DNA from: Treponema sp.
GTDB lineage: Bacteria; Spirochaetota; Spirochaetia; Treponematales; Breznakiellaceae
Direction of reading: 5' to 3'
Length of the DNA stretch: 5,814 nt
NCBI GenBank assembly: GCA_031258265.1
Contig: JAIRNB010000340.1
Location: forward strand, 1 to 5,814
Every line of letters begins with the position of its first letter. Within the stretch, counting starts at the first letter, position 1. Positions 1 through 5,138 of this stretch are shown here, in pieces. Position numbers and translations under genes: made by a program. The notes under the pieces are model-generated. The model was given only the letters and a program-made list of their open reading frames with translations. It ran no database searches and was not told where the DNA came from.

Positions 1-81
1 CTCCCTGTCTATGGCCGCAGGGGAGAACCCGCCGTGGGAATTGATTATTTTTTCAAGTTCTTTCCTAAAATTGTCATCCAT
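1..81 (-). CDS. Unrecognised protein, N-terminal fragment (27 residues, runs off the left edge)
   Basis: The ATG lies at 81..79 on the minus strand and is followed by 27 open codons to the window edge, beginning MDDNFRKELEKIINSHGG. The segment is hydrophilic, lacks a signal peptide, and starts with a charged stretch likely to be helical. Too little is present to assign a family. The start is supported by a promoter-like sequence (TTTACC, 17 nt, TAAAAT) whose -10 ends 7 nt before the ATG. No Shine-Dalgarno is present, because the sequence just upstream is an A-rich tract. It has the same orientation as the methyltransferase operon to its right but is separated by about 526 nt, so it is probably its own transcription unit. 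That the frame is real is an inference from the promoter and the open frame. Confidence 0.6.
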   Translation of the reverse strand, partial: MDDNFRKELEKIINSHGGFSPAAIDRE

Positions 82-87
82 TTTTTT

Positions 88-116
88 ATTTTATCATACG
101 GCGCTTATTCGGTAAA
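88..116 (-). promoter_or_regulatory. Putative sigma-70 promoter of the left-edge gene, leaderless geometry
   Basis: On the minus strand, TTTACC at 116..111 (4 of 6 matches to TTGACA) is followed after 17 nt by TAAAAT at 93..88 (5 of 6 matches to TATAAT). The last base of the -10 is 7 nt before the A of the ATG at 81, so transcription would start at or next to the start codon. An overlapping alternative -10, TATGAT at 98..93, would leave a leader of only a few bases. The sequence match is visible; promoter activity is inferred. Confidence 0.45.
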
Positions 117-129
117 CCTGCCGGCGCTG

Positions 130-202
130 GGAGTTTGTTGCGCTTCGCGCCAAAAATGGTATAAATATTCACATCAGTGAATATTTATACCTTACAAACT
201 CC
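130..202. repeat. Nested palindrome, possible three-way-junction RNA, cruciform or miniature element
   Basis: Three perfect inverted repeats are nested here. The outer arms are GGAGTTTGT (130-138) and ACAAACTCC (194-202), 9 bp. Inside them are a short GC hairpin, GCGC-TTC-GCGC (140-150), and a long AT-rich hairpin with 15-bp perfect arms, GGTATAAATATTCAC (158-172) and its complement (177-191), around the loop ATCA. As RNA this would fold as a three-way junction; as DNA it could extrude a cruciform. No T tract follows on either strand, so it is not a standard terminator. It ends 14 bp upstream of the promoter of the left-edge gene, so it might be an operator region. A related half-site, GTATATTTATGC, sits at 231-242. 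A miniature insertion element is another possibility. Structure is certain, function unknown. Confidence 0.6.
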
Positions 203-607
203 GAAAGCAGTGCAATAATCATGATTTTTTGTATATTTATGCAAAAAGATCTACATTGCAACAGGCTGCTAGTTCCCGCCCGGTATTTTTAGACGATTTA
301 AATTCGATTGCTTCTTCAAACGGCCCCGCAATATGGCGGGTTGTTGAGCGAATGACGCGCCGGAAGGCAGCCTCACTTGGGGGGTTGGCGGAAAAGACGG
401 GCGCGGCCCGGCTTTGAAGCCAAGGGGGGGCCACAACGTGCAACCGCAGGTTGTATATTTGATGATGCGGCATGGCCCGGCGCCGCTGATGCCCCGGTAT
501 TGAACTATTGCGCCCCGGTTGGGGCAGGGCGCAGGCCAGGGGAAATGTAATAATTCGCTCTGATTGTCCGTGGTAGCGGGCCCCCCCTTCCTTATGGTTT
601 CTATTGG
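203..607. other. Intergenic region with no supportable gene
   Basis: This stretch separates the palindrome at 130-202 from the methyltransferase stop. Two overlapping short open frames run through 229-473, one on each strand (62 and 78 codons). Neither has a Shine-Dalgarno, a convincing promoter or a recognisable motif, and the plus-strand frame starts at a TTG inside a T-rich tract. The 3' half of the minus-strand frame has a more protein-like composition, so a decayed gene fragment is possible but not shown. Small hairpins occur at 441-453 (CAACC-GCA-GGTTG) and 512-525 (GCCCC-GGTT-GGGGC). Neither is followed by a T run, so no intrinsic terminator for the operon to the right can be named. 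Confidence 0.5.
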
Positions 608-1501
608 TTAGCTCCCGTTTTTCCGGGCCCGGATGAGCATGACATCCCCAAAACCGAAGCTCTTTGCCGCCCGGTCGGCCAGGTTTTTGAGAGGCCGGGG
701 GGCGAGGCCCGCGGCTAGTCCGCCCCAGGTACGGACCCGCTGTATTTCAAAGCCCCGGTCTTCCAGCAGGCGGGACAGGGTTTTTACCGAAAAAAGATAC
801 AGGTGATCGAAGATCGCTGAACGCCAGCGGCCCCGCAGGAGCCGGGCCTGGAAACCGGAGATGTTGGGGGTGGTTATGAGGAAAGGGGAGCCGGGGACGA
901 GAATCCGGCGGACTTCGTCTACAAAGCCCGCGGGATCGTTGAGGTGTTCGATAAGGTGGGAGGCGAGGACCAGGTGAAACGAGGCGGAGGGGAAGCGGCA
1001 GTCCTCCAGGGGAAGGCCCAGTACATTCAGGGACCGCTCCCGCCGGGCATAGTTCGCCGCGGGGGAGATTTCCACCCCCGTGCAGTCCCAGCCCCGGCGC
1101 CGGAGTTTGTCCAGGAGGGCGCCGGTGGCGCAGCCGATGTCCAGGACCCGTGGGCTGGGGATTTTTGCCTTTAGTTCCGCCTCTATTTCGTCGAATCCCC
1201 CGTCCTTTAGGCCCAGTTCCTGGAGGCGCAGAAAGGGGCCTTCGTTGGCAAGTTCGTAGGAAAGGTAATCGTCCCCGTGGCCGGCCTGATAACGGCCGGT
1301 AACCGCCGTCTTTTCCGGCTGGGGATTCATCTGGACCAGGCCGCAGCGGAGGCAGCGGACATAGGAGAAACCTTCGCAGGAAAACTGCGGCCTGAACGAA
1401 AGGGCTCCGCAGAGGGCGCAGGGGATAGTTTTACTGTTTTCCCGCTGTACCGGGGTGGACCAGGTTTTAAGCGTCCGCCCGGCGGGGCCCTCCGGCTTCA
1501 T
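608..1501 (-). CDS. Class I SAM-dependent methyltransferase with N-terminal four-cysteine motif
   Basis: A 297-residue protein. Residues 28-53 carry CALC and CLRC pairs (C28, C31, C50, C53) that look like a zinc knuckle, as seen in front of several small-molecule or sugar methyltransferase domains. The Rossmann core follows: motif I is VLDIGCATG at 119-127, the acidic residue ending strand 2 is E144 (GVEIS), and a HLIEHLNDP segment at 182-190 with ITTPN at 209-213 matches the Methyltransf_11/23 pattern (known for the family). The substrate cannot be read from sequence. The start codon overlaps the stop of the upstream gene (ATGA at 1501..1498) and is preceded by GGAAG 4 nt away, which indicates translational coupling. 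It is the last gene of a three-gene operon whose partners are envelope proteins, so the target might be an envelope glycan or lipid, but that is only inference. The protein has no signal peptide or membrane span, so it is cytoplasmic. Confidence 0.9.
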   Translation of the reverse strand: MKPEGPAGRTLKTWSTPVQRENSKTIPCALCGALSFRPQFSCEGFSYVRCLRCGLVQMNPQPEKTAVTGRYQAGHGDDYLSYELANEGPFLRLQELGLKDGGFDEIEAELKAKIPSPRVLDIGCATGALLDKLRRRGWDCTGVEISPAANYARRERSLNVLGLPLEDCRFPSASFHLVLASHLIEHLNDPAGFVDEVRRILVPGSPFLITTPNISGFQARLLRGRWRSAIFDHLYLFSVKTLSRLLEDRGFEIQRVRTWGGLAAGLAPRPLKNLADRAAKSFGFGDVMLIRARKNGS

Positions 1502-2592
1502 TCCACTTCCAGGCGTCTGATTAGGCTGGCCTCGTTTCCCATTATATCCCTGGCGATCACTTCCAGGCTTGTCTGTCCCCGGGTGAACCAGGCTTCCCCC
1601 ATCTTAAGGGCGGGGTAGGGGGCGTAGACTTCGGAAACCGGCGCCAGCCCGTTCCGTCTTACCGAAAGAACCCCGTCCCGGGCGGAGAAGGTTTCAAAAT
1701 TGAGGGACCCCGCCTCCGCGCCGTTAAGAAACACCCCCAGCCGGTGGGGGGCAAGGCGGATAGGGGAAGAACGGGAAAGGGCGTCCGCGACATTTACGAT
1801 GATCGAGTAGCGGCCCTGGCCGATCCGGCCCTGGGCGGGGGGGATAAGCCGTCCTTCGGAATCCCGCAACTGGACCGACAGAATCTCCGGCGGCCTGTCA
1901 TCGGGGAAGGGGACAATGATGAGGGAGGGATTTACCCAGCGCCGTTCTCTCCGGTCGTAGAGGGCGAAGTAAAAACCCCTTTGGGCGGAACAGCCGGAAA
2001 TCCCGGAGGCGGCGATGATCTCTCCCTGCCGGGTTTGGACCGGCGGTTCCCGGAGGCGGAGGGAAACCATGTTGACGGCGTTGGCGGCATCCCCGGCATT
2101 TTCGGAATTTTCGGTATTTTCAGGGCCGGCAGAGCTGGTGGGGCCAGTGGAACTAACGGGACCGGCAGGACTAACGGGGCCGGACTGCTCCCTTTCCCCG
2201 GGGGAATTTCCCGCTGGGGAAACATCGGCCGGGGAATATTCCCCCGCCGGATTTTTTTCTTCGGCAAAACGGCTGTAGATTCCCAGGATTCCGTCCCCGT
2301 GATCATAGGCAATCCACGAACCCAAGGGGGAGGGGAGACGGGAAGCCTTGTCTTCCTGGGTCCGGTAAAAGACCAGTTCCCCCTTATCGGCGGACCTTAT
2401 GGGGCCGGTGGAACGGAAAACCGTTCCCAGGCAGGGGCGGCCCTGCTCGTTAAGGCCGAAATTCGCCGTCACAAGTCCGCCGGAACTGGGCCAATCCATG
2501 GCCCCAAGGGAAAGGGGCGGCGAAAAGCCGGAAAGGGCAAAGAAAAACCCCATTATGAAAAACAGCAGCTTCTTTGACAAAGGTCTGTCCAT
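1498..2592 (-). CDS. Secreted LytM/M23-like protein, catalytically degenerate, with Ig-like C-terminus
   Basis: 364 residues. The N-terminus is a signal peptide: KK at 7-8, a hydrophobic core about 9-20, likely cleavage after SLGA near residue 31. Residues about 39-227 follow the M23/LytM fold: the GR-H-x-G-x-D region, the DHGDGILGIY strand (97-106), a GEIIAASG strand (190-197), and the GFYF...WVNP end (206-222). The family's metal and catalytic residues are replaced: HxxxD is C54...V58, the YxHL histidine is R108, and HLHF is G206-F-Y208-F. The protein is therefore predicted to be non-enzymatic, like the LytM factors EnvC and NlpD that activate amidases. Residues about 111-178 are a Pro/Gly/Ser/Asn-rich linker, partly tandem repeats, inserted within the fold. 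Residues 233-364 look beta-rich and Ig-like. It lies 5 nt after the propeller gene and overlaps the methyltransferase start by 4 nt. GGAG lies 14 nt before the ATG, rather far. The alignment to M23 was made by eye. Confidence 0.8.
   Translation of the reverse strand: MDRPLSKKLLFFIMGFFFALSGFSPPLSLGAMDWPSSGGLVTANFGLNEQGRPCLGTVFRSTGPIRSADKGELVFYRTQEDKASRLPSPLGSWIAYDHGDGILGIYSRFAEEKNPAGEYSPADVSPAGNSPGEREQSGPVSPAGPVSSTGPTSSAGPENTENSENAGDAANAVNMVSLRLREPPVQTRQGEIIAASGISGCSAQRGFYFALYDRRERRWVNPSLIIVPFPDDRPPEILSVQLRDSEGRLIPPAQGRIGQGRYSIIVNVADALSRSSPIRLAPHRLGVFLNGAEAGSLNFETFSARDGVLSVRRNGLAPVSEVYAPYPALKMGEAWFTRGQTSLEVIARDIMGNEASLIRRLEVE
2097..2177. repeat. In-frame minisatellites within the LytM-like gene (3 x 9 nt and 3 x 18 nt)
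   Basis: Positions 2097-2123 are three 9-nt units (CATTTTCGG, AATTTTCGG, TATTTTCAG), which encode ENT-ENS-ENA on the minus strand. Positions 2124-2177 are three imperfect 18-nt units, which encode GPVSPA-GPVSST-GPTSSA. Both unit lengths are multiples of three, so copy-number change would alter linker length without breaking the frame. The repeats fall in the linker that interrupts the degenerate LytM domain. Confidence 0.75.
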
Positions 2593-2597
2593 TTTTT

Positions 2598-3710
2598 TTA
2601 TCTTTTCTCCAGTTCAAAGGCCGCCAGGACATTTCCGCCCCCCAGGTAGAGCCGGGGGCCGGAACGGTGCAAGAATGTGTCATCGCTGCGGAAGGGTGCC
2701 CTGAGAATGACCGCGCCGGGCAGTTCAATAGCCACCAGTTCCTTCCACATTCCCTCCCTGGAAAGAATCAGAAAAAAGACGCCCTCCGAACCTTCCCCGT
2801 CCATGACGGAGATCCTGCCCTCCAGGGGGATGATCTGGTTTGTCCTGTTCCGCAGATCATAGATGCTTAAGCCCCCCTGCCGTTCAAAGGCCACCCGGTT
2901 GTCATTGTCGATGAAGGCGATATGAACCGGCCGCCGGAAACCGTCGCCCAGGAATTCGTGGTAAATTACCCGAAACTCCCCCCGCGCCGGATCTCCGTAA
3001 CGTTCCAGCAGCAGGAATCGCTGATCGTCGATGCCGGAGATGATCCCCAGCCTGTTTCCGTCCCGGGAAAAACTACATCCCAGGATAACGGAGAGCCGGG
3101 ACCCGCCCGGTTCAAAAAAGAAAAAGCGTTCCCCATTCCCGTCGAGAATCTCCACTACCCCGTCCAGGGAACCGGTAAGGATAAAACCGGCGGCCCCGTC
3201 GATGCAGGTCAGGGGGGCGGCAAAATCGTGGGACCAGAGGACCTTTCCTTCCTCGTCCAGGGCGCTGAGGGTGTCCATATCTTTTCCGATAAGGAAAAGC
3301 CGTTCTTCCAGCATAACAGGGTAGGCCCGGTCTTCTCCGGTGATAAAGGCCCGTTCCCCGGTATTTTTTAGAATCTCAATTTCCTCCGGCACAGCCCCGT
3401 ATTCAGCCCAATACGAGGCGGAGAGGAAGAGATTTTGGGTCTTGATCCGGTTGAGGGGCAGGAGGCCGGCGGGGCTGGCATAGCCGAAACGATCCCCCAG
3501 GCGGAAGGGTATAAGGGGTTGATCCTCCGGAACGCCGCCGGCCTCCTCCGCGGCCCTCCGCATGGAGACGGGATAACCGGATTCCAGGGAACTGAGCCAC
3601 TGGGGGACCAGGATAGTTTCCCTGGGGATGGGCCGGGCCGCCGCAAAGATATAGGCGGCAAACAGAATCACCCCCCCCAGCACCCAGTATTTCCGCCTCT
3701 TTTTTGTCAA
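2598..3710 (-). CDS. Membrane-anchored periplasmic beta-propeller-like (WD40/PQQ-type) protein
   Basis: 370 residues from a TTG start. The N-terminus is TKKRRK followed by one hydrophobic segment (residues 8-25, YWVLGGVILFAAYIFAAA), a signal anchor with the positive side inside, so the body should be periplasmic. The rest consists of repeated short beta-strand blocks such as LFLIGKDMDTLSALDEEGKVLW, GFILTGSLDGVVEILDGNG, ILGCSFSRDGNRLGIISG and RVAFERQGGLSIYD, the pattern of propeller blades. No catalytic residues stand out, and such domains usually serve as protein-interaction platforms (family knowledge). The TTG at 3710 is preferred over an in-frame TTG at 3752 because GGGAGG lies 5 nt before it, and the longer form would translate a hairpin. 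It is first in the operon with the LytM-like and methyltransferase genes; the next gene starts 5 nt after its stop. A role in positioning a wall-remodelling complex is a guess from the neighbour. Confidence 0.8.
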   Translation of the reverse strand: MTKKRRKYWVLGGVILFAAYIFAAARPIPRETILVPQWLSSLESGYPVSMRRAAEEAGGVPEDQPLIPFRLGDRFGYASPAGLLPLNRIKTQNLFLSASYWAEYGAVPEEIEILKNTGERAFITGEDRAYPVMLEERLFLIGKDMDTLSALDEEGKVLWSHDFAAPLTCIDGAAGFILTGSLDGVVEILDGNGERFFFFEPGGSRLSVILGCSFSRDGNRLGIISGIDDQRFLLLERYGDPARGEFRVIYHEFLGDGFRRPVHIAFIDNDNRVAFERQGGLSIYDLRNRTNQIIPLEGRISVMDGEGSEGVFFLILSREGMWKELVAIELPGAVILRAPFRSDDTFLHRSGPRLYLGGGNVLAAFELEKR

Positions 3711-3715
3711 ATCTT

Positions 3716-3721
3716 CCTCCC
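3716..3721 (-). promoter_or_regulatory. Strong Shine-Dalgarno (GGGAGG) deciding the TTG start
   Basis: GGGAGG on the minus strand, 5 nt upstream of the TTG at 3710, is an almost ideal anti-16S match and is the best evidence for that start. It directly abuts the 3' arm of the hairpin at 3721-3743; the first G is shared with the stem. Stem formation could therefore affect ribosome access. Confidence 0.8.
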
Positions 3722-3803
3722 GCCGGTTTTTAGAAAACCGGCGGACGCCCAATCCGGTTTCCGGATCCGCTTAGCGCGGAAACGCTGTCTCCGGTAAAAC
3801 CGG
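3721..3803 (-). promoter_or_regulatory. Structured 5' leader of the minus-strand operon: four consecutive CCGG hairpins
   Basis: Four perfect inverted repeats lie in a row: 3791-3803 (CCGGT-AAA-ACCGG), 3766-3780 (TCCGC-TTAGC-GCGGA), 3752-3766 (ATCCGG-TTT-CCGGAT) and 3721-3743 (CGCCGGTTTT-TAG-AAAACCGGCG, 10 bp). The last ends at the Shine-Dalgarno. Because the first and last hairpins both contain CCGG flanked by T or A runs, the CCGGTTTT of one (minus strand) can also pair with the AAAACCGG of the other, giving mutually exclusive folds. This resembles an attenuator or translational switch, but no known riboswitch class is recognised. The pairings are visible; regulation is inferred. Confidence 0.5.
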
Positions 3804-3862
3804 TCCGGGAAAAGGCGGAATACCCGTTTTCCCCTTTAAATTCAAAGAAGTTGCCCCAAAAT

Positions 3863-3892
3863 CTGACATTCTGGAACAACTTAGGATATTAT
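3863..3892 (+). promoter_or_regulatory. Sigma-70 promoter of cdd, leaderless geometry
   Basis: CTGACA at 3863-3868 (5 of 6 matches) is followed by an 18-nt spacer and TATTAT at 3887-3892 (5 of 6). The A of the cdd ATG is only 9 nt after the end of the -10, so transcription would begin at or next to the start codon. An inverted repeat AAGTTG (3848-3853)/CAACTT (3877-3882) brackets the -35 and might be a regulator site, but this is weak. Confidence 0.6.
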
Positions 3893-3893
3893 A
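3888..3893 (-). promoter_or_regulatory. Candidate -10 (TATAAT) for the minus-strand operon, overlapping the cdd -10
   Basis: The minus strand reads a perfect TATAAT at 3893..3888, which overlaps the plus-strand TATTAT at 3887-3892. No good -35 is found about 17 nt upstream (TGTCAT lies there), so this rests on the -10 alone. If used, the leader before the propeller gene would be about 170 nt and include all four hairpins. A weaker alternative further downstream is TTGAAT, 17 nt, TATTCC (about 3817-3845). Confidence 0.3.
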
Positions 3894-3900
3894 GACGTTT

Positions 3901-4317
3901 ATGAACGTAGATGACAAGCAAATGGATGAACTCTTTGCCCTGGCCCGCCGGGCCGCGGAAGCGGCCTACGCCCCCTATTCCAAATTCCGGGTAGGCGCGG
4001 CCCTGCTGGGGGCGGACGGACGGATTTTTACCGGCTGTAATGTGGAAAACCGTTCCTTCGGACTTACGGTCTGCGCCGAACGGAACGCCGTCTTCCAGGG
4101 GGTTTCCCAGGGTTGCAGAAACTTTCTCGCCTTGGCCATCGTTACCCCGGACAGCGGGGAACCGGTGGGGCCCTGCGGGGCCTGCCGCCAGGTGCTAAGC
4201 GAGTTCATGGGCCCCCAGTCGCCGGTCCGTTTTGGAGGAGGGAAGTCCCGGGCCGTGGTGAACTGTTCCCTGGGGGAGCTTTTGCCCTTTGATTCCCTCC
4301 ACGATCTGGCGACCTAG
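3901..4317 (+). CDS. cdd: Cytidine deaminase (homotetrameric type)
   Basis: 138 residues, the usual length of the small tetrameric cytidine deaminases. It hydrolyses cytidine and deoxycytidine to uridine and deoxyuridine plus ammonia in cytoplasmic pyrimidine salvage. The sequence shows the full signature: the YAPYSKFRVGAAL entry segment (23-35), GCNVENRSFGLTVCAER (45-61) with ribose-contacting N47 and E49, zinc ligand C58 and proton shuttle E60, then PCGACRQVL (91-99) with zinc ligands C92 and C95. All catalytic residues are intact. The ATG at 3901 has no usable Shine-Dalgarno; AGGA at 3883-3886 lies within the promoter. The close -10 box suggests a leaderless mRNA. An internal ATG at 3922 (residue 8) would also leave the whole domain intact. 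The gene diverges from the propeller operon and lies 103 nt before the HTH-EIIA gene, with no clear terminator between them. Confidence 0.97.
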   Translation: MNVDDKQMDELFALARRAAEAAYAPYSKFRVGAALLGADGRIFTGCNVENRSFGLTVCAERNAVFQGVSQGCRNFLALAIVTPDSGEPVGPCGACRQVLSEFMGPQSPVRFGGGKSRAVVNCSLGELLPFDSLHDLAT

Positions 4318-4384
4318 GAGGCTGCGCTTTTTTCCGGATTTTTGCCCGCGTCTTTTCGCAATTACAGGAGAATAGTACCGCATA

Positions 4385-4413
4385 TTGACATTGGCTTACA
4401 TTTTCCGCATACT
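4385..4413 (+). promoter_or_regulatory. Sigma-70 promoter of the HTH-EIIA gene, leaderless geometry
   Basis: A perfect TTGACA at 4385-4390 is followed by 17 nt and CATACT at 4408-4413 (4 of 6 matches to TATAAT). The ATG at 4421 starts 8 nt after the end of the -10, the usual distance to a transcription start, so the mRNA would begin at the A of ATG. The TTG of this -35 box is in frame with the gene and could be mistaken for its start codon. Confidence 0.55.
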
Positions 4414-4420
4414 AACGGCA

Positions 4421-5083
4421 ATGCTAAGCAACGATATTCTAACGATAGAGGAAGTTGCTAAACACCTGCGGGTCTCTGAGCGTACCGTGTATGAATGGGC
4501 GCAAAAGGGGGAAATTCCGGCAGGTAAGATAGGTACGGCCTGGCGTTTTAAAAGAACGGAGATTGAACACTGGGTCAATCAGCGGCTTCCGGCGGATCAG
4601 CGTTCCCCGGTATTCTCTTTCCCCGCCTCCCGCCTTTTTTCCCCGGACCGGGTCCTCTTTCTTGAACACCGGGCCAAACGGGATGTCCTTGTTGCCCTGG
4701 CGGAGAACCTTGCCGCCTGCCCCCAGGTAAAAAACCGCCAGGAACTCGTCATGGAGATTCTAAAGCGGGACGAACTGATGAGTACCGCCATCGGCAGAGG
4801 TATCGCCATTCCCCATGTACGGCTTTCCTCGGTGACGGATCTGGTAGTTTCGGTGGGGATCAGCAAGACGGATATTATCGACTTTCAGACCCTGGACGAT
4901 GAGCCGGTGCGGCTGATAATCATGATCGCCGCCGCCTATAACCAGCATACATACTACTTGCAGACCCTTTCGTTTTACAGTTCCCGGCTTAAAAATTCCC
5001 AACTGCGGAATTCTATTCTTGAGGCCCCCGATCCCCTGCAGGCTTACCACCTCCTGGCAGGCATACCGGAAGCCGGAAATTAG
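4421..5083 (+). CDS. HTH DNA-binding domain fused to PTS EIIA (fructose/nitrogen type), ptsN-like regulator
   Basis: 220 residues. Residues 6-54 form an excisionase/MerR-type winged helix (HTH_17 type): LTIEEVAKHLRVSERTVYEWAQKGEIPAGKIG...WRFKRTEIEHW in outline. A Ser/Pro-rich linker (about 57-75) leads to a PTS EIIA type-2 domain (about 77-215). The phosphorylatable histidine is H132 in GIAIPH (127-132), intact. EIIA of this class normally receives phosphate from HPr or NPr; no EIIB or EIIC is encoded here, so a regulatory role in the style of PtsN is more likely than sugar transport. The fusion suggests a cytoplasmic DNA-binding protein controlled by phosphorylation at H132 (inference); similar HTH-EIIA fusions are known in spirochaetes and chlamydiae. 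The ATG at 4421 is chosen over a TTG at 4385 because the TTG is part of a -35 box and the HTH begins just after the ATG. No Shine-Dalgarno precedes it. Confidence 0.9.
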   Translation: MLSNDILTIEEVAKHLRVSERTVYEWAQKGEIPAGKIGTAWRFKRTEIEHWVNQRLPADQRSPVFSFPASRLFSPDRVLFLEHRAKRDVLVALAENLAACPQVKNRQELVMEILKRDELMSTAIGRGIAIPHVRLSSVTDLVVSVGISKTDIIDFQTLDDEPVRLIIMIAAAYNQHTYYLQTLSFYSSRLKNSQLRNSILEAPDPLQAYHLLAGIPEAGN

Positions 5084-5116
5084 CGGGCCGGAATTTCCCG
5101 GGGTACAGGTACACAA

Positions 5117-5137
5117 TTACATTCAGATATAATGTAA
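5117..5137. promoter_or_regulatory. Palindromic operator-like site containing a perfect TATAAT
   Basis: TTACATT (5117-5123) and AATGTAA (5131-5137) form a perfect 7-7-7 inverted repeat around CAGATAT. The plus-strand TATAAT at 5128-5133 lies inside it, so a bound repressor would cover the -10. No good -35 is seen 16-18 nt upstream. Size and layout resemble metal or redox regulator boxes, but no specific regulator can be named. The site lies 34 nt downstream of the HTH-EIIA stop. Confidence 0.4.
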
Positions 5138-5138
5138 C

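Noticed and set aside
158..191. Intrinsic terminator at the 15-bp AT-rich hairpin
   Set aside because: The stem is AT-rich rather than GC-rich and neither strand has a T tract directly after it.
229..473. Two overlapping short frames on opposite strands in the left intergenic region
   Set aside because: No Shine-Dalgarno, promoter or recognisable motif for either. A decayed gene remnant cannot be excluded, but there is not enough to call one.
1744..2577. Plus-strand 277-codon open frame opposite the LytM-like gene
   Set aside because: It is antisense to a gene with a clear signal peptide and fold, is rich in Gly, Arg and Lys as GC-rich shadows are, and has no ribosome binding site.
2922..3371. 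Plus-strand 149-codon open frame opposite the propeller gene
   Set aside because: Antisense shadow of a coding region with a coherent propeller pattern; no start signals or domain.
3711..3752. Upstream TTG start for the propeller gene (14 extra residues)
   Set aside because: The extension would translate the 10-bp hairpin and the Shine-Dalgarno that serves the TTG at 3710.
4385..4420. Upstream TTG start for the HTH-EIIA gene (12 extra residues)
   Set aside because: The TTG belongs to a perfect -35 box, no Shine-Dalgarno precedes it, and the HTH domain begins properly from the ATG at 4421.
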